Source: Agapanthus africanus | Taxonomy: Eukaryota > Streptophyta > Magnoliopsida > Asparagales > Amaryllidaceae | Assembly: GCA_030015575.1 (NCBI GenBank) | Contig: CM057338.1 | Span: 829,428,353 to 829,492,352 of the forward strand | DNA length: 64,000 bases | Direction of reading: 5' to 3' | Shown: one piece after another, positions 11,384 through 21,219 of the stretch | Layout of the letters: the number at the start of each line of letters is the position of its first letter | Numbering within the stretch: the first letter of the stretch is position 1 | The notes under the pieces: model-generated | Database searches by the model: none | The model's input: the letters and a program-made list of their open reading frames with translations, nothing else | Told to the model about the DNA's origin: nothing | Made by a program: the position numbers and the translations under genes

Positions 11384-12834
11384 ATAGGAATGAAAAATAT
11401 GACTTATATGTTTAATAGAGATGATAAAAATTCCTAAGTTGAGATGGAACCCTAGAAGAAAAATTCAAAAGATGCTAAAAGCTAAGTAAATATACAAAAC
11501 ATATATAATCTTAAGTTAAACAATAAGGAAGCGTGAAAAATACGTGTTGATAATTTCTGAGTCAAAGATAATAGAGTTTCTTGTTAGAAAACCTAATTGG
11601 AGAATAAAAGTCAATGGGCCGAATTGATAGGATTTTGTGGGTAGTATTCGCTGAAAACCCTCAGGAGACAATATTCCTCACCGTTTTCTATGCCCTAATT
11701 AAGATCTATGAGGTGTTATGGTAATAATTAATAAAGTGAATTAGTACCATCGAGAAGAAACGATGTTTCTTCCTCTAGGTTCTTGCCCTTCCTTTCTTAA
11801 TTCTTACCCTAACCTCCATAGAAAACATGCACAACCGGTCTTTTAAACTTCGGTATCACCGCTACCTCATGGGATAGGGTGCCGTAGGGAGCGGTGTGTG
11901 TGTGTATGCATGGAGTCCTATAAAAATATGTGATGGGCAAGAAAGGGGTGAGAGATTTTCATCTCTCAAACCTCTTCTATTCCTAACCCTAACAAGCGAT
12001 GAACTACTCACTCATTAGAGAATTGATAAACATGTTCTAAACTAATTAACTAGGGTTAAAAGTTATACTAGGGCAGATAATAAAAGTTATATTAGGGCAG
12101 AAAAGAAATTAACTAGGGCAATGAAAAGAAAATTTACTCTAAGTTTTATTTGATGCACTCTTCAAACATTACAGGAATTTACAATTCTGAATTTTGATAA
12201 ATGAAATGAGGCACAAGAAGAGGCATACCTCAAAAAGAGGTTTAGGGTTTCTATTTATAGATCATAGAAACCCTAGGGTTACATTCAATTCACATCCGCA
12301 TTTACAAAATTACCCTAAAGAAGCCTAGTCAACGCACCGACACGTGCGTACCATGGCCGCGGAACCGCGGCTAAAACCTATGTTTGGCCACGGTTCTACG
12401 GCCATATAGAAGGGTTGTTGGTTCATGTTTTCTAGGGTTCTGTCTGCTGCTTTGTACTTGGCTTTTCTTCACTTGGTTCTTCAGAATGTCTTCTAGTTTC
12501 TTCCAGATTTCCACAATGCATAATGTCGTGGACTTTTTACCGTTTGCTTCCTGTTGAAGTCTTGAATCTTGCACTGCCTTTGTGCTTCGTGAAATTGCCC
12601 ATTGATCTTCGTTTATTCTTCAAACTGTAGGCATGATCAAGATTCTTCCATTTGTTGGTCGTAGTCTCACTTTTGTATCGTCTTTTCATCATTTTCACTG
12701 TTTTTGTTCCGAGAACCTGTAACCTGCAACTATGTAGCAGACATGGATCAAAAGCACCTGTTTATTTGTAAAATGAATAAGAATGGGGAATATAATAATG
12801 CAAAATTATGATATGAACAGCACCGGAATTTTTG
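11384..12834. other. Unassigned AT-rich region between E1 and a relic LTR
   Basis: No coding sequence is recognisable. TATA-like sequence occurs on the + strand (cctataaaaatatg near 11920) and, more convincingly, on the - strand (ctataaatagaaaccc read leftward near 12250). A minus-strand frame at 12371-12574 has no known domain and is not called. A GC-rich hairpin lies at 12354-12404. The right part may be the decayed start of the relic LTR that is clear from 12835. The five bases after 11383 (atagg) would be the right target duplication of E1, which cannot be checked. Confidence 0.5.
12354..12404. repeat. GC-rich hairpin, copy 1
   Basis: Arm TGGCCGCGGAACCGCGGC (12354-12371) pairs with GCCACGGTTCTACGGCCA (12387-12404), 15 of 18 positions, across a 15-nt loop. 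The core CGGAACCGC/GCGGTTCCG and the 15-nt loop length recur in element A at 32265-32313. The arm mismatches are C/T or G/A changes. The host element here is unknown. Confidence 0.7.
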
Positions 12835-15762
12835 ATGATTTCGCTGGGCCCCCTATTTGCATTGGAGTTGTGGTTTTGCCTGTAACTCACTTACCCTATA
12901 ACCTATCTCCTGTATAGTTTGTTTAATCCCAATTGACCTGAGCCAAAATCTGGGAGCTGTTTATGAGTGTTTTGGCAAAGTTTTCCGATATTTGAATTCT
13001 TAGTTTTTATAATTGAGATTTGATTTGGTCGTTGGACATTTGTAAGTCAACGACGAGGGTTGTTTAGTTGTTTTTGCATGCGTAAACTATAGGTTCTAAC
13101 CTATGAACAATTCGTGTGCCGTATCGGTTTTCGGATATTGAATTTAATAGTATTGCGATTGTGTATTGATTGTAGGTACCTTCGCATGGACTTCCGAGAC
13201 GACGAAGCACATCGACTTCGGCTAAACAAGGAGTTTAGTAGGTGAGTAAATTTATATCTACGGGGGAAGTCGGGTGGATGGCGTATAGCACCCTCGCAAC
13301 CATTGATATGGAAAGATCATTGTATAAATTATAATTTTTAGAAAGGATTTGTTACGAACTTACGGACATGATTAAAGGTTTTAGTAAAATAGATGTGATA
13401 AAAGTTGACACTAATTGATATATTGGCTTGAGAATATGATATATGTAAGATAACGTGACGTGGGATATTTAGATGATAGATATAGATGGCTTGTATTGAT
13501 ATATGAGAAATATGATATATATATAGGATAGCGTGACGTGGGATATTGTGATGATAGATATAAATGACTCGGATTGTTATGAGAATATGAAAAGAAAAGT
13601 GAATCGTGCTAAGTATAAAATTGAAAAAGGACAAGTATGAGATTTATAGTGACTTGATGCGAGATCGATATTGATATGACATGATATCGATATTACGATA
13701 TGAAATGGATATAGATGTGTTATGTGATTGATATGATATGACGTACGAGACTTTAGATATGTACCTTTTTGATGAATAGGACGATAGATTCCCTATTCTG
13801 TTTGATGATACCGTATGATGGATTACAGTACGCGATGCGTTTACCGAATGTTTGATCCGCGCTCATGAATTGAGGATGATGATCGAGGATATTGCGACAC
13901 TTGATACTATGAGGCGGGATCGTCGACATAAAGAGGATACCTTATTATAGTTCATGTTTATGTTGGATTATTCCTCGTATGATACTTATCATGTTTCCGA
14001 TATTTATTGTTATATGATATCATCTGCTAGTACACCTGCACAATTACTGTTGATGCGCATGTTACACTTACACAGATTTGCCGGCTCACACACATTCATC
14101 ATCGGTAATTGCCATGTCACTTACCTAGTAGAACTCCCGTATCATGATATTATTCTTAACTGTATAGTACATTCATGGTTCAGTACTATCACAAGACATG
14201 CTTCCATGATATATTTGACATACTCATATTACTGTTCTATGTTGAATACCTTGTACTTTATGGTTATATGTATTGAGATGCTATTTTCATGAGATCTCTG
14301 GATTTGAGAACCGCAGTTATATTTCAAAGAAAATTATGTACTGTTTTAAAAAGCGCGGTTTCACTTGATATGATATTTAGAGGCGTTAACCATGAGTTTT
14401 CTTGGTTCTGAGCTATAAGTATACCCGATTCGAGGAGTGGTAGGCACCGTCTGCAGGTACATGGTGGACCCGGTGAGGTACCCCGGGGCAAGAAGACTCG
14501 TATAGTTAGGCGGTGAGCCCGACAGAGGGAGTACTACCTACCAGTGATTGGTTGGACCCGGCGGTTGTCCGGAGGATACCGGCCGGAGTCGTGAGATAGA
14601 TATAAGGGCCGATCAGAGTATGCGGCGCCTGAGGGCTGATCTGAGTATGCGGTGCCTGAGATATGAGGATTTACGTGTCGATGCTGGACATAGGTTTTCA
14701 TGATGTTTCGAATGTCGATGTTGGACACTCAGGTTCCATGATATTGATGTGTCATTGATGGACACATGTTGGTTGATTTCCTCATACATACAGGCATATG
14801 GTTTCATGATGTTTCGAGTGTCGATGTTGGACACTCAGGTTCCATGATATTGATTGTGTCGTAGATGGACACACGTGGATGATATCCACATGCATGCAGG
14901 CATATGTTTCAGATGTTATTTTTATATGTCATTCGTATTGATTCGATTGTTTATATATATACATACATGGTCGCCCTAGATATCATAGTATTATCTTCAT
15001 GATATAGTATGACCTAGGAATTGTTGTTTTATTCGATTTCTATCTGCTGATGTTTTCTACTCATGATTTGGAAGCTCACCCCCGTTGTGCCACAGTTCTT
15101 GCAGGTTGGCCGCTTCGGATCAGCAGCGATATCGCTGACACACAGCTTCATCCAGGGTGTTTTGCTTTAGTAGGTGGGACACATATTGGATCATGCCCAC
15201 TCTCTTACATTTATATTTTGTTGTATCTAGATAAACTCCATCAAATCAGAAACTAGAATTTGTATAATGGTAGACCTAGTCAGTCTTGAGTAATTTGCGA
15301 GACTTAGAGCGATGGGTGTATGTTCGCTTCTTTGAGGTTTTTGATGTCTTGCTTTATTTATTGTTCTTTCAGTGTTGATCTTCATCGTTGAGCGTCGTAT
15401 ATATGTTATTGCGTGGTTATGATTCCGCCGGTTGGTGAAGAGCTAGCTCCCGCTTGGGGATGCCTATATATTGTTGTGTATGTGGTTTTGGATCAAAATA
15501 TATAAGGGAGGTGCTGCCCAAAATTTTAAAAGACGAAACATGTTTTCAACTATAGTATAATCCACATACATTTTCATGTTTCATTATCTATGCATTTAAA
15601 GAAAAACTTGATTTCATTATACCTTTATTTCAAAACTGCACCCCCACTATTTTCCGCAAAAAGGTTTAGATTTTCTGGGCTTCGGCTTACTTGATTTACG
15701 TTACGCCTTTATACGTTGTGTAATTTAAGTGCCAGTCACATGGTAAATTACGGGTCGTGACA
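12835..15762 (+). mobile_element. Relic Tekay-like LTR (solo or truncated)
   Basis: It aligns with the E1 LTR in blocks: the GC patch and ttttgc end near 12854-12890, the donor-like GTGAGTAAATTT with following atctacg near 13241, and ggtggacccggtgaggtaccccggggcaag-type sequence near 14460-14490. It ends gggtcgtgaca at 15762 with no primer site after it. The left end is unclear. It abuts an Angela LTR fragment, so it probably inserted into, or recombined with, an Angela LTR. Frames inside it (for example 13954-14292) are not conserved. Confidence 0.75.
14041..14111 (+). repeat. Inverted repeat (hairpin) in relic Tekay LTR
   Basis: CAATTACTGTTGATG (14041-14055) pairs with CATCATCGGTAATTG (14097-14111) at 13 of 15 positions over a 41-nt loop. 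It sits at the position matching the E1 hairpin: both are followed by ATTRCCATG and cac. Confidence 0.6.
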
Positions 15763-16015
15763 ACTACCCAGCCCCCACTAGTGTGTCTGCCATCACAACG
15801 CTAGTAGTCAAGCAAACATCCTAAGGGCTCTACCAATATGTATAAGCAATATGCTATAAGAAACACATGCACATATTGAGGTAGAATCAAACCAATAAGC
15901 ATACTACCATTTTGAGTAAGGCTGTTATTATAACTATGAATATCCCTAGCTTCTAATATGTAATATACAATCCAGCATGATACAATAATGGCCTTTAGAG
16001 CATATATCACTAACA
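15763..16015 (-). mobile_element. Angela-type LTR end fragment
   Basis: About 253 bp match the last part (in window orientation) of element B's LTR at 47561-47811, including ccactagtgtg, gcacatattgaggtag and the terminal catatatcactaaca. No polypurine tract follows at 16016, so this is a solo or truncated LTR rather than part of a full element. Its left side is cut by the relic Tekay LTR. Confidence 0.8.
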
Positions 16016-17482
16016 AGCATCCTCTGTCTCAGGGTACTTCTTTTCTATGTAGATCGCCAATTCCACGATCTCTCAGCTCGACGGTCCGGTTAGGAGTAAC
16101 GACGGAAACAGTCCCTCTCTGACACCTCTCTGAACATCTCCTGTTCAATTTGCCGGGCCACTCACAAAGTAGCACGTCACCGACGACGGCATCTGGCTCT
16201 ATGAATATGTGCCATACAACCAATCCAGGGTTAAAATCTTTATCGGGTAGTATTCCAAAAAAACCCTGCCACGGTCTCTTCCAATCACATCTCTGCCGGA
16301 CTGTCTGGAAGTTGGCACTCTTTACTTAATCCGCTTCCATTTCGGGACAGCTGCGATCTCGTCATGACCTTCCTTTGGAAATGTGGTCATATCCAACGCC
16401 TTTGTGTACGTATCAATTCTCTGGCTTCAACGGTGAAGAACGACTCATTAAGAGCTCACACAAATCTCTTATCCACTTTTCTTCAATATTGACCAATTCA
16501 GAATCATCTCTTGGTAGCTGCGTAGACCGCAATCCAATTTGGCTATAGTCATATCTAGTGTCTCCCAAAAGGACTTGATGTTACGAACTCGGGCAGCTTC
16601 ACCACTCTGTAGAAGACATATGGCCGATTACGTCTTCGAAAACTCGTCCAAATTATCGGAGGAATACATATTATTCGTCTTCTCTCGATTGACTCACTCC
16701 AGGTCTGAGCAAGACCCTTCGATCGGAATTATTCAACTTAACTGATCTCGCGTCGGTGCATCCAAACAGACGGATTATCTTAGTCACTTTATCTAAGAAT
16801 GACTAGTGATATTCTATCACATCCCTGCCTGTAAACTCATGTGGCTTCAGCTTTATAAACTTTGGAGGTGATATCTCGTCAAACTCAGCAATAGCCGGCT
16901 CATCTGTCTATACGGTAGACAACACATTGATTCCTAGAGTAGGCTGTATGTCAACATGTCTCTCAATCTGACTGGTCTCAAGCGATGGCCCGATCATCTA
17001 GCGCAGATCTCGAACGCTCATCTTAAATGAGAAATCCTAGCATAAACAACAAATCAATGCGTTCCTATGTCATCGGAATAACGCCTTGGTCAGTCCTTGT
17101 CCCTTACGAGCTCGCTCTGACCGCATCTCCAGCCGCAACCCTCTCAGCTCGCGTAGCCAAGGTTACAGGAACCACAATCAAATATCGATGAGGATAGATC
17201 ATAAGAACGAATAGAAATATGGGTCTCAAAATAATGCACATCCTAAGATTACTTAAGCGGAGCAACATATTGTAAGTATGCCGCGGAACATACACAATGT
17301 GCATCACTCTACTTGAGTTACCTACTCTATTAACCAAGGTCAACCTACGTAATGAAAATTCGGGTCTAATACCCCCTCAGTCAAGTCTAAGTTTCGTAAG
17401 TTCAAGCCTAGGTTCCGAAATATATATACACCTTACACTCTGCATAGCCAAACCTAGACTCGGACCAAGGTTAAACCTAACG
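16016..17482 (-). pseudogene. gag: E3 gag and leader relic
   Basis: Read leftward, about 16960-16740 encodes a decayed gag: the segment ISPPKFIKLKPHEFTGRD parallels the LKPPVFTG region of E1 gag, followed by SFLDKVTKI and DARSVK equivalents. Further left, TWSESIER- and MTIA-like pieces appear in other frames (about 16740-16540). Several frameshifts and stops are present. Below about 16500 I recognise nothing. The leader lies at about 17000-17482 next to the primer site. Confidence 0.6.
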
Positions 17483-17496
17483 CTTTGATACCAACT
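17483..17496 (-). other. E3 primer-binding site
   Basis: The minus strand reads TTGGTATCAAAGC starting three bases after the LTR end, like E1 (aag then TTGGTATCAGAGC) with one change. It shows that E3 is on the - strand with its 5' LTR to the right. Confidence 0.75.
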
Positions 17497-17497
17497 T

Positions 17498-17961
17498 TGT
17501 CACGACCTGGGAATGGCACGTGACCGGTACATGGATCTCGTGAAGTCTATAGGACCCCACTTTAACCCAAGTAAGCCGAAAGCCCAGAAATCTAAAGCTT
17601 TTTAGTAAAGTAGCGGAGGTGGAGTTTTGAAAAGGGGGTAAAATTGAAATCAAGTTCTCTTTTTAAAGTATATTTAAAGTTCGTATGAAATACAAGTGAA
17701 TTATATACTATAATTTGAAAACGTTTTCGTCATTTGAAATTTGGGCAGCAACTCCTTTGTAAATTTCAATCCAAAACCAGTATATAACAAATATAATATG
17801 GCATCCCCAAGCGGGAGCTAGCTCTTCGCCAATCGGCAGAAACAACAATGTAAATACGAATATACGATGCACAAGGCGAAGATCAACACAGAAAAGAAAG
17901 TAAAGAAAACCAAGGCATCATCAAACCCAAAATAAAGAATAATGCACACATCTCTCTCTAA
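17498..17961 (-). mobile_element. E3 Tekay-like 5' LTR, part 1
   Basis: On the - strand this is the 3' end of an LTR ending GGTCGTGACA at 17498. It runs rightward (upstream) to the E2 insertion at 17967 and resumes at 37958. The conserved segments near gggcttcggcttact and the gctagctcccgcttgggg patch match the relic LTR at 15430-15680. Confidence 0.8.
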
Positions 17962-17966
17962 GTCTC
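17962..17966 (+). repeat. E2 target-site duplication, left (GTCTC)
   Basis: GTCTC directly precedes the E2 LTR start TGTAACACC and recurs at 37953-37957 right after the E2 3' LTR end. This proves E2 is one insertion spanning both flanks. Confidence 0.92.
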
Positions 17967-18422
17967 TGTAACACCCGAGCCCAATGCTACTAATTTCAGT
18001 TACTGTTTGAGCGGAATGCGGTACTCTTTTCATCTATCTTGCTTAGTTGTTATTTACTGTAAATTTTACCCGGCAAATCCACTTCTGCATATAACAATTT
18101 TTGGTATCTAAAATAAAATTAAAAATATTTATCTTGGCCTGCTTGACACCCCTAACCCCATTGTAGCGTCCGTGCATCGTGTTCTCGTCCCGTTCAGTAA
18201 AACGGGCGAGTTTGGATGGCTACGTGCACGTACGTGTGTCCGTTTTGGGGGTATGCTTTTTTATCATAAAACACTTCATTTTAAAATTTGGATCCCGCTA
18301 AAAATCCTATTATTTCAATTTCAAATTTTTGGACCCAACCCGGGCGCGTTTTGGAAATGTTTTATTTGGCGCCAAAATCCCAAATTTTAATATTTTATAA
18401 CCTTCGAATATTTTCCTTAACC

Positions 18423-18455
18423 TATATATATATTACTGTTCCCCTAAATCTATAA
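18423..18455 (+). promoter_or_regulatory. Possible E2 LTR TATA region
   Basis: The sequence tatatatatat at 18423 is followed by ctataaatcc near 18449. Either could be the core promoter that starts element RNA upstream of the GC-rich leader. The first is a microsatellite that is greatly expanded in the other LTR. Confidence 0.35.
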
Positions 18456-18532
18456 ATCCTTTTAAAAATTTTCCTAACAGCTAAATCTTTCTTCATCAAC
18501 CAATCATCACCACTCTTTTCCGTGGGCCCCAC

Positions 18533-18620
18533 CTCCTCTCTCTATTTCTCTCTCTCTCCCTCACCGTTTCTCTCTATCTCTCTCTCTATCCCAGTATCTC
18601 TCTCTCTCTCTCTCTTCTAT
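18533..18620 (+). repeat. CT microsatellite in E2 5' LTR
   Basis: Runs of tctctc interrupted by accg and tatc occupy most of 18533-18620. The matching tract of the 3' LTR is at 35636-35722 with small length differences. Confidence 0.9.
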
Positions 18621-18917
18621 ATATGTTTCAAATCTCCTTTTCCCCCTCATTTCTTTTCCAGCGATAACCCTAACCCATCGCTGAGCTCGGCCGCCTCGTC
18701 CCCCGTCGCCGCCGCAACCCCATCGCCGGCACCAGCACCGCCGGGCTAGTCGTCTCCGCGCCCTCGTCGCAGCCAGGCCACCTCCTTCCTCCAGTCCCCG
18801 TGTTCCCGGCCACCTGCACACCCCAACGCGGCCACCTGCACCCCCTTTGCACTCGTCTGCGCCAGATCTGTCGCCGCCGACGACCTCGCCTCCGTCTCCC
18901 CGGCCTCGCAAGCCTCC

Positions 18918-18930
18918 CTCGGTGAGCTAG
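18918..18930 (+). promoter_or_regulatory. Donor-like site in E2 5' LTR
   Basis: CG/GTGAGCT at 18920-18928; the 3' LTR copy reads AG/GTGAGCT at 36027-36035. Paired with ttcag at 21211-21215, just before the gag ATG, it would define a 2.29-kb leader intron containing the primer site. Confidence 0.3.
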
Positions 18931-20851
18931 CTTCCCTCCTCTTTTTATTTCTTGCTTTCTCTGTAAACATTTTCGTGAACTGGAAACTTTTGTCGCTGTC
19001 GGGTAGGCCATCGCCGGAGTTTCTTCGACGACCGTCGATCCTCACGACCCTCTGCAGACCACCGTAAGCCTTTGTCTCCATCTCATTCTTCCTTCCTTCT
19101 CTGTTTTCTCTTCTATTCTTGTTTGCATGTATTAATGGTTCACTGTTCACATTTTGGCCGGAATCCGACGATGCCGACGACGTGTTCCGACGTTCCAACG
19201 AGGTAGCCCGACCCGTGTGGTTCCATTGTTCGTTGTTTGGGTTCATTCCGTGGACCGTGCGCCCGTCGCGCGTTTCCCCGCCGACGTTTATCGTTCCGTT
19301 TTTCCGATCCGCGACCCGTCGAGGCAAGTAACCCTTGCTACATGCTATACTATATTTACATATACATTATGACACCCTAAACCTGTAAATTTAACTTGGT
19401 ACGATCATTTCTCATTTTCACGTAAAATATTGTTATATATCATTTATCTTTAAACTTGGAACTTACAGTTTGCAATTGAACCTAATAACCACATTTACCA
19501 GCTTAATCACATCTTTTAATATTAACATAGTATATGGCATCTATCCCTGTAGTTTTGTTCCGTTCGGACACTCGTATGCATTTTAACCTGTAATAGCTGC
19601 ACTGAACCGTTATATAAATCATTGCACCTCTAAAGGATCTTAAACTTGTTAACATGACTAAACAGCTATAATTGTCTTACTGCACTCTTGTAATCATCTC
19701 TGTGACACAATTGATAACTGTATTGCAAATCGAATGAATCTGCCTATTGCTTAATTCATTACTCATATCATGTTGTTGATAACCATGCTTGATTATATAA
19801 CTAATTGTGAGCACACCTATGACATTGTTTACATCTTGACTTGACATGCTACACGCATATTGATTGACCCGACCTGGTACCGTACACTGCTTAACTTGAC
19901 CTGATGTACCATGACCTGACCCGTTACCTGATCTTGTGTCTAATGCCAACAAACCTGACATGTAGTCCTCATGGACCGTTCCTGTTGTCTATCCAGACAA
20001 ACCTGCTTTTACCTGATTCTGTGTTGGCATTAGTTCTTGATTACTGAATACCTGACTTGACATACATAACTTGGGGGTATGGGGAAATCAAAGGTAAAAC
20101 CTGACTTGTAACTCAACAGTTCGATACCTGTTCTGATCAGTCTTACGGGCTAGGCCAGCCCCGGAGTGATGATGTTGACATCACTCGCCTATACCTGCTA
20201 CCCTTTACTGGCTAGCGGCACGTCTCGGTTTCAGCCCGAGAGTCTTAGACCGTGGTCCTGGGCATGCACGGGATACTATTGAGTTACATCGATGATTCAT
20301 CAATTGGTTTCAAAGACTTTAGAACAGACAACCTGATAGAACAGTTCAGTTTACCCACTGCATATTACCCTGCACTGCTCTGACTTATATTGTTGTTACT
20401 CTTGTTTTATTCATGTTTATATTGCATTGCCCGCTACACTGTTCATATTACATTACTTGATGACTTGACGCACTGACGTCTGGGTTTTGCATAGCCCAGA
20501 TTCCGTACCGCTGTTGCAGTCCGAGCAGGAGTACTTCAGCCAGCAGGCTGAGCTGTGAGTCCTGTATTAGTTAGTTTTTTTTCTTTCCTGCATTTTATTC
20601 CTGATGTGAGCCGCATTATGGGACATACATTCCAGTTATTTGTATTGGATCTTTCGCTTCCGCATTTTATTATTCTTGACTCATGATTTATCTTGGTTTA
20701 TGGACATGTTTAGATAGTTTTATTTTGTTCTTGATATCTCTACAACCGTAATGTGACTGTGGATGGATACTTCCTACCCACAGGTAGCATGGTTGGCTAT
20801 GTCACGTGCCCATTTTAGCGTACTCTGGAAAGCGGGGCGTGACATTGTTCT

Positions 20852-20868
20852 TTTGGTATCAAAGCCAT
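20852..20868 (+). other. E2 primer-binding site
   Basis: TTGGTATCAAAGCCAT follows the LTR end by seven bases. It carries one change from the usual TGGTATCAGAGC (AAAGC for AGAGC), the same variant as in E3. The primer is presumably initiator Met tRNA. Confidence 0.75.
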
Positions 20869-21219
20869 AGGTTAGTCGGGTTGATTCTTTTTGTAGTTGG
20901 GTATTGTACCAAATACACGAATCAGAATACCCGTGTTTAGGAAACATGTCCTGCCACCTTACCGTTTCCCATTCTTGAATCACATTCTTCCTGATTATAT
21001 CTTTTGCGATGTGCAAACTTCCTTTACATATCGACTCGAAAACCTGATTCCTTGTTATCTCTAGGACTTAGGCGACTTGGGTGGAGTTAAGTAATTGTGG
21101 CTATGATACCGCGGCATAGTTACAATGCGGTACTCTATTTAAGTATCTTGGAGTTCTAGCCTTGATCTATACTCAGAATCTATCATTATGCTAATGTTGG
21201 GTATTTTGATTTCAGGATT

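Larger units (their letters stand above)
17967..20844 (+). mobile_element. E2 5' LTR
   Basis: TGTAACACCCGAGCC...GGGGCGTGACA, with TG...CA ends. TATA-like sequence tatatatatat lies at 18423-18433 with tctataaatcc shortly after, then a CT microsatellite, then a GC-rich stretch (18660-18920) that looks like a 5' untranslated exon, then a donor-like GGTGAGCT at 18921-18928. The arginine-rich minus-strand frames at 18561-19327 are complements of this GC- and CT-rich sequence and are not called. Confidence 0.9.

Noticed and set aside
12371-12574. 67-codon minus-strand frame as a possible small gene
   Set aside because: No domain, overlaps the GC-rich hairpin, and no second copy in the window to test conservation.
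15763-15767. actac as target duplication of the relic Tekay LTR
   Set aside because: The left end of that LTR cannot be located and no matching actac followed by TG was found upstream.
18561-19327. Arginine-rich minus-strand frames up to 193 codons, also present at 35698-36434
   Set aside because: They run antisense through the GC-rich leader part of the E2 LTRs; the two copies differ by length changes and no domain is recognisable.
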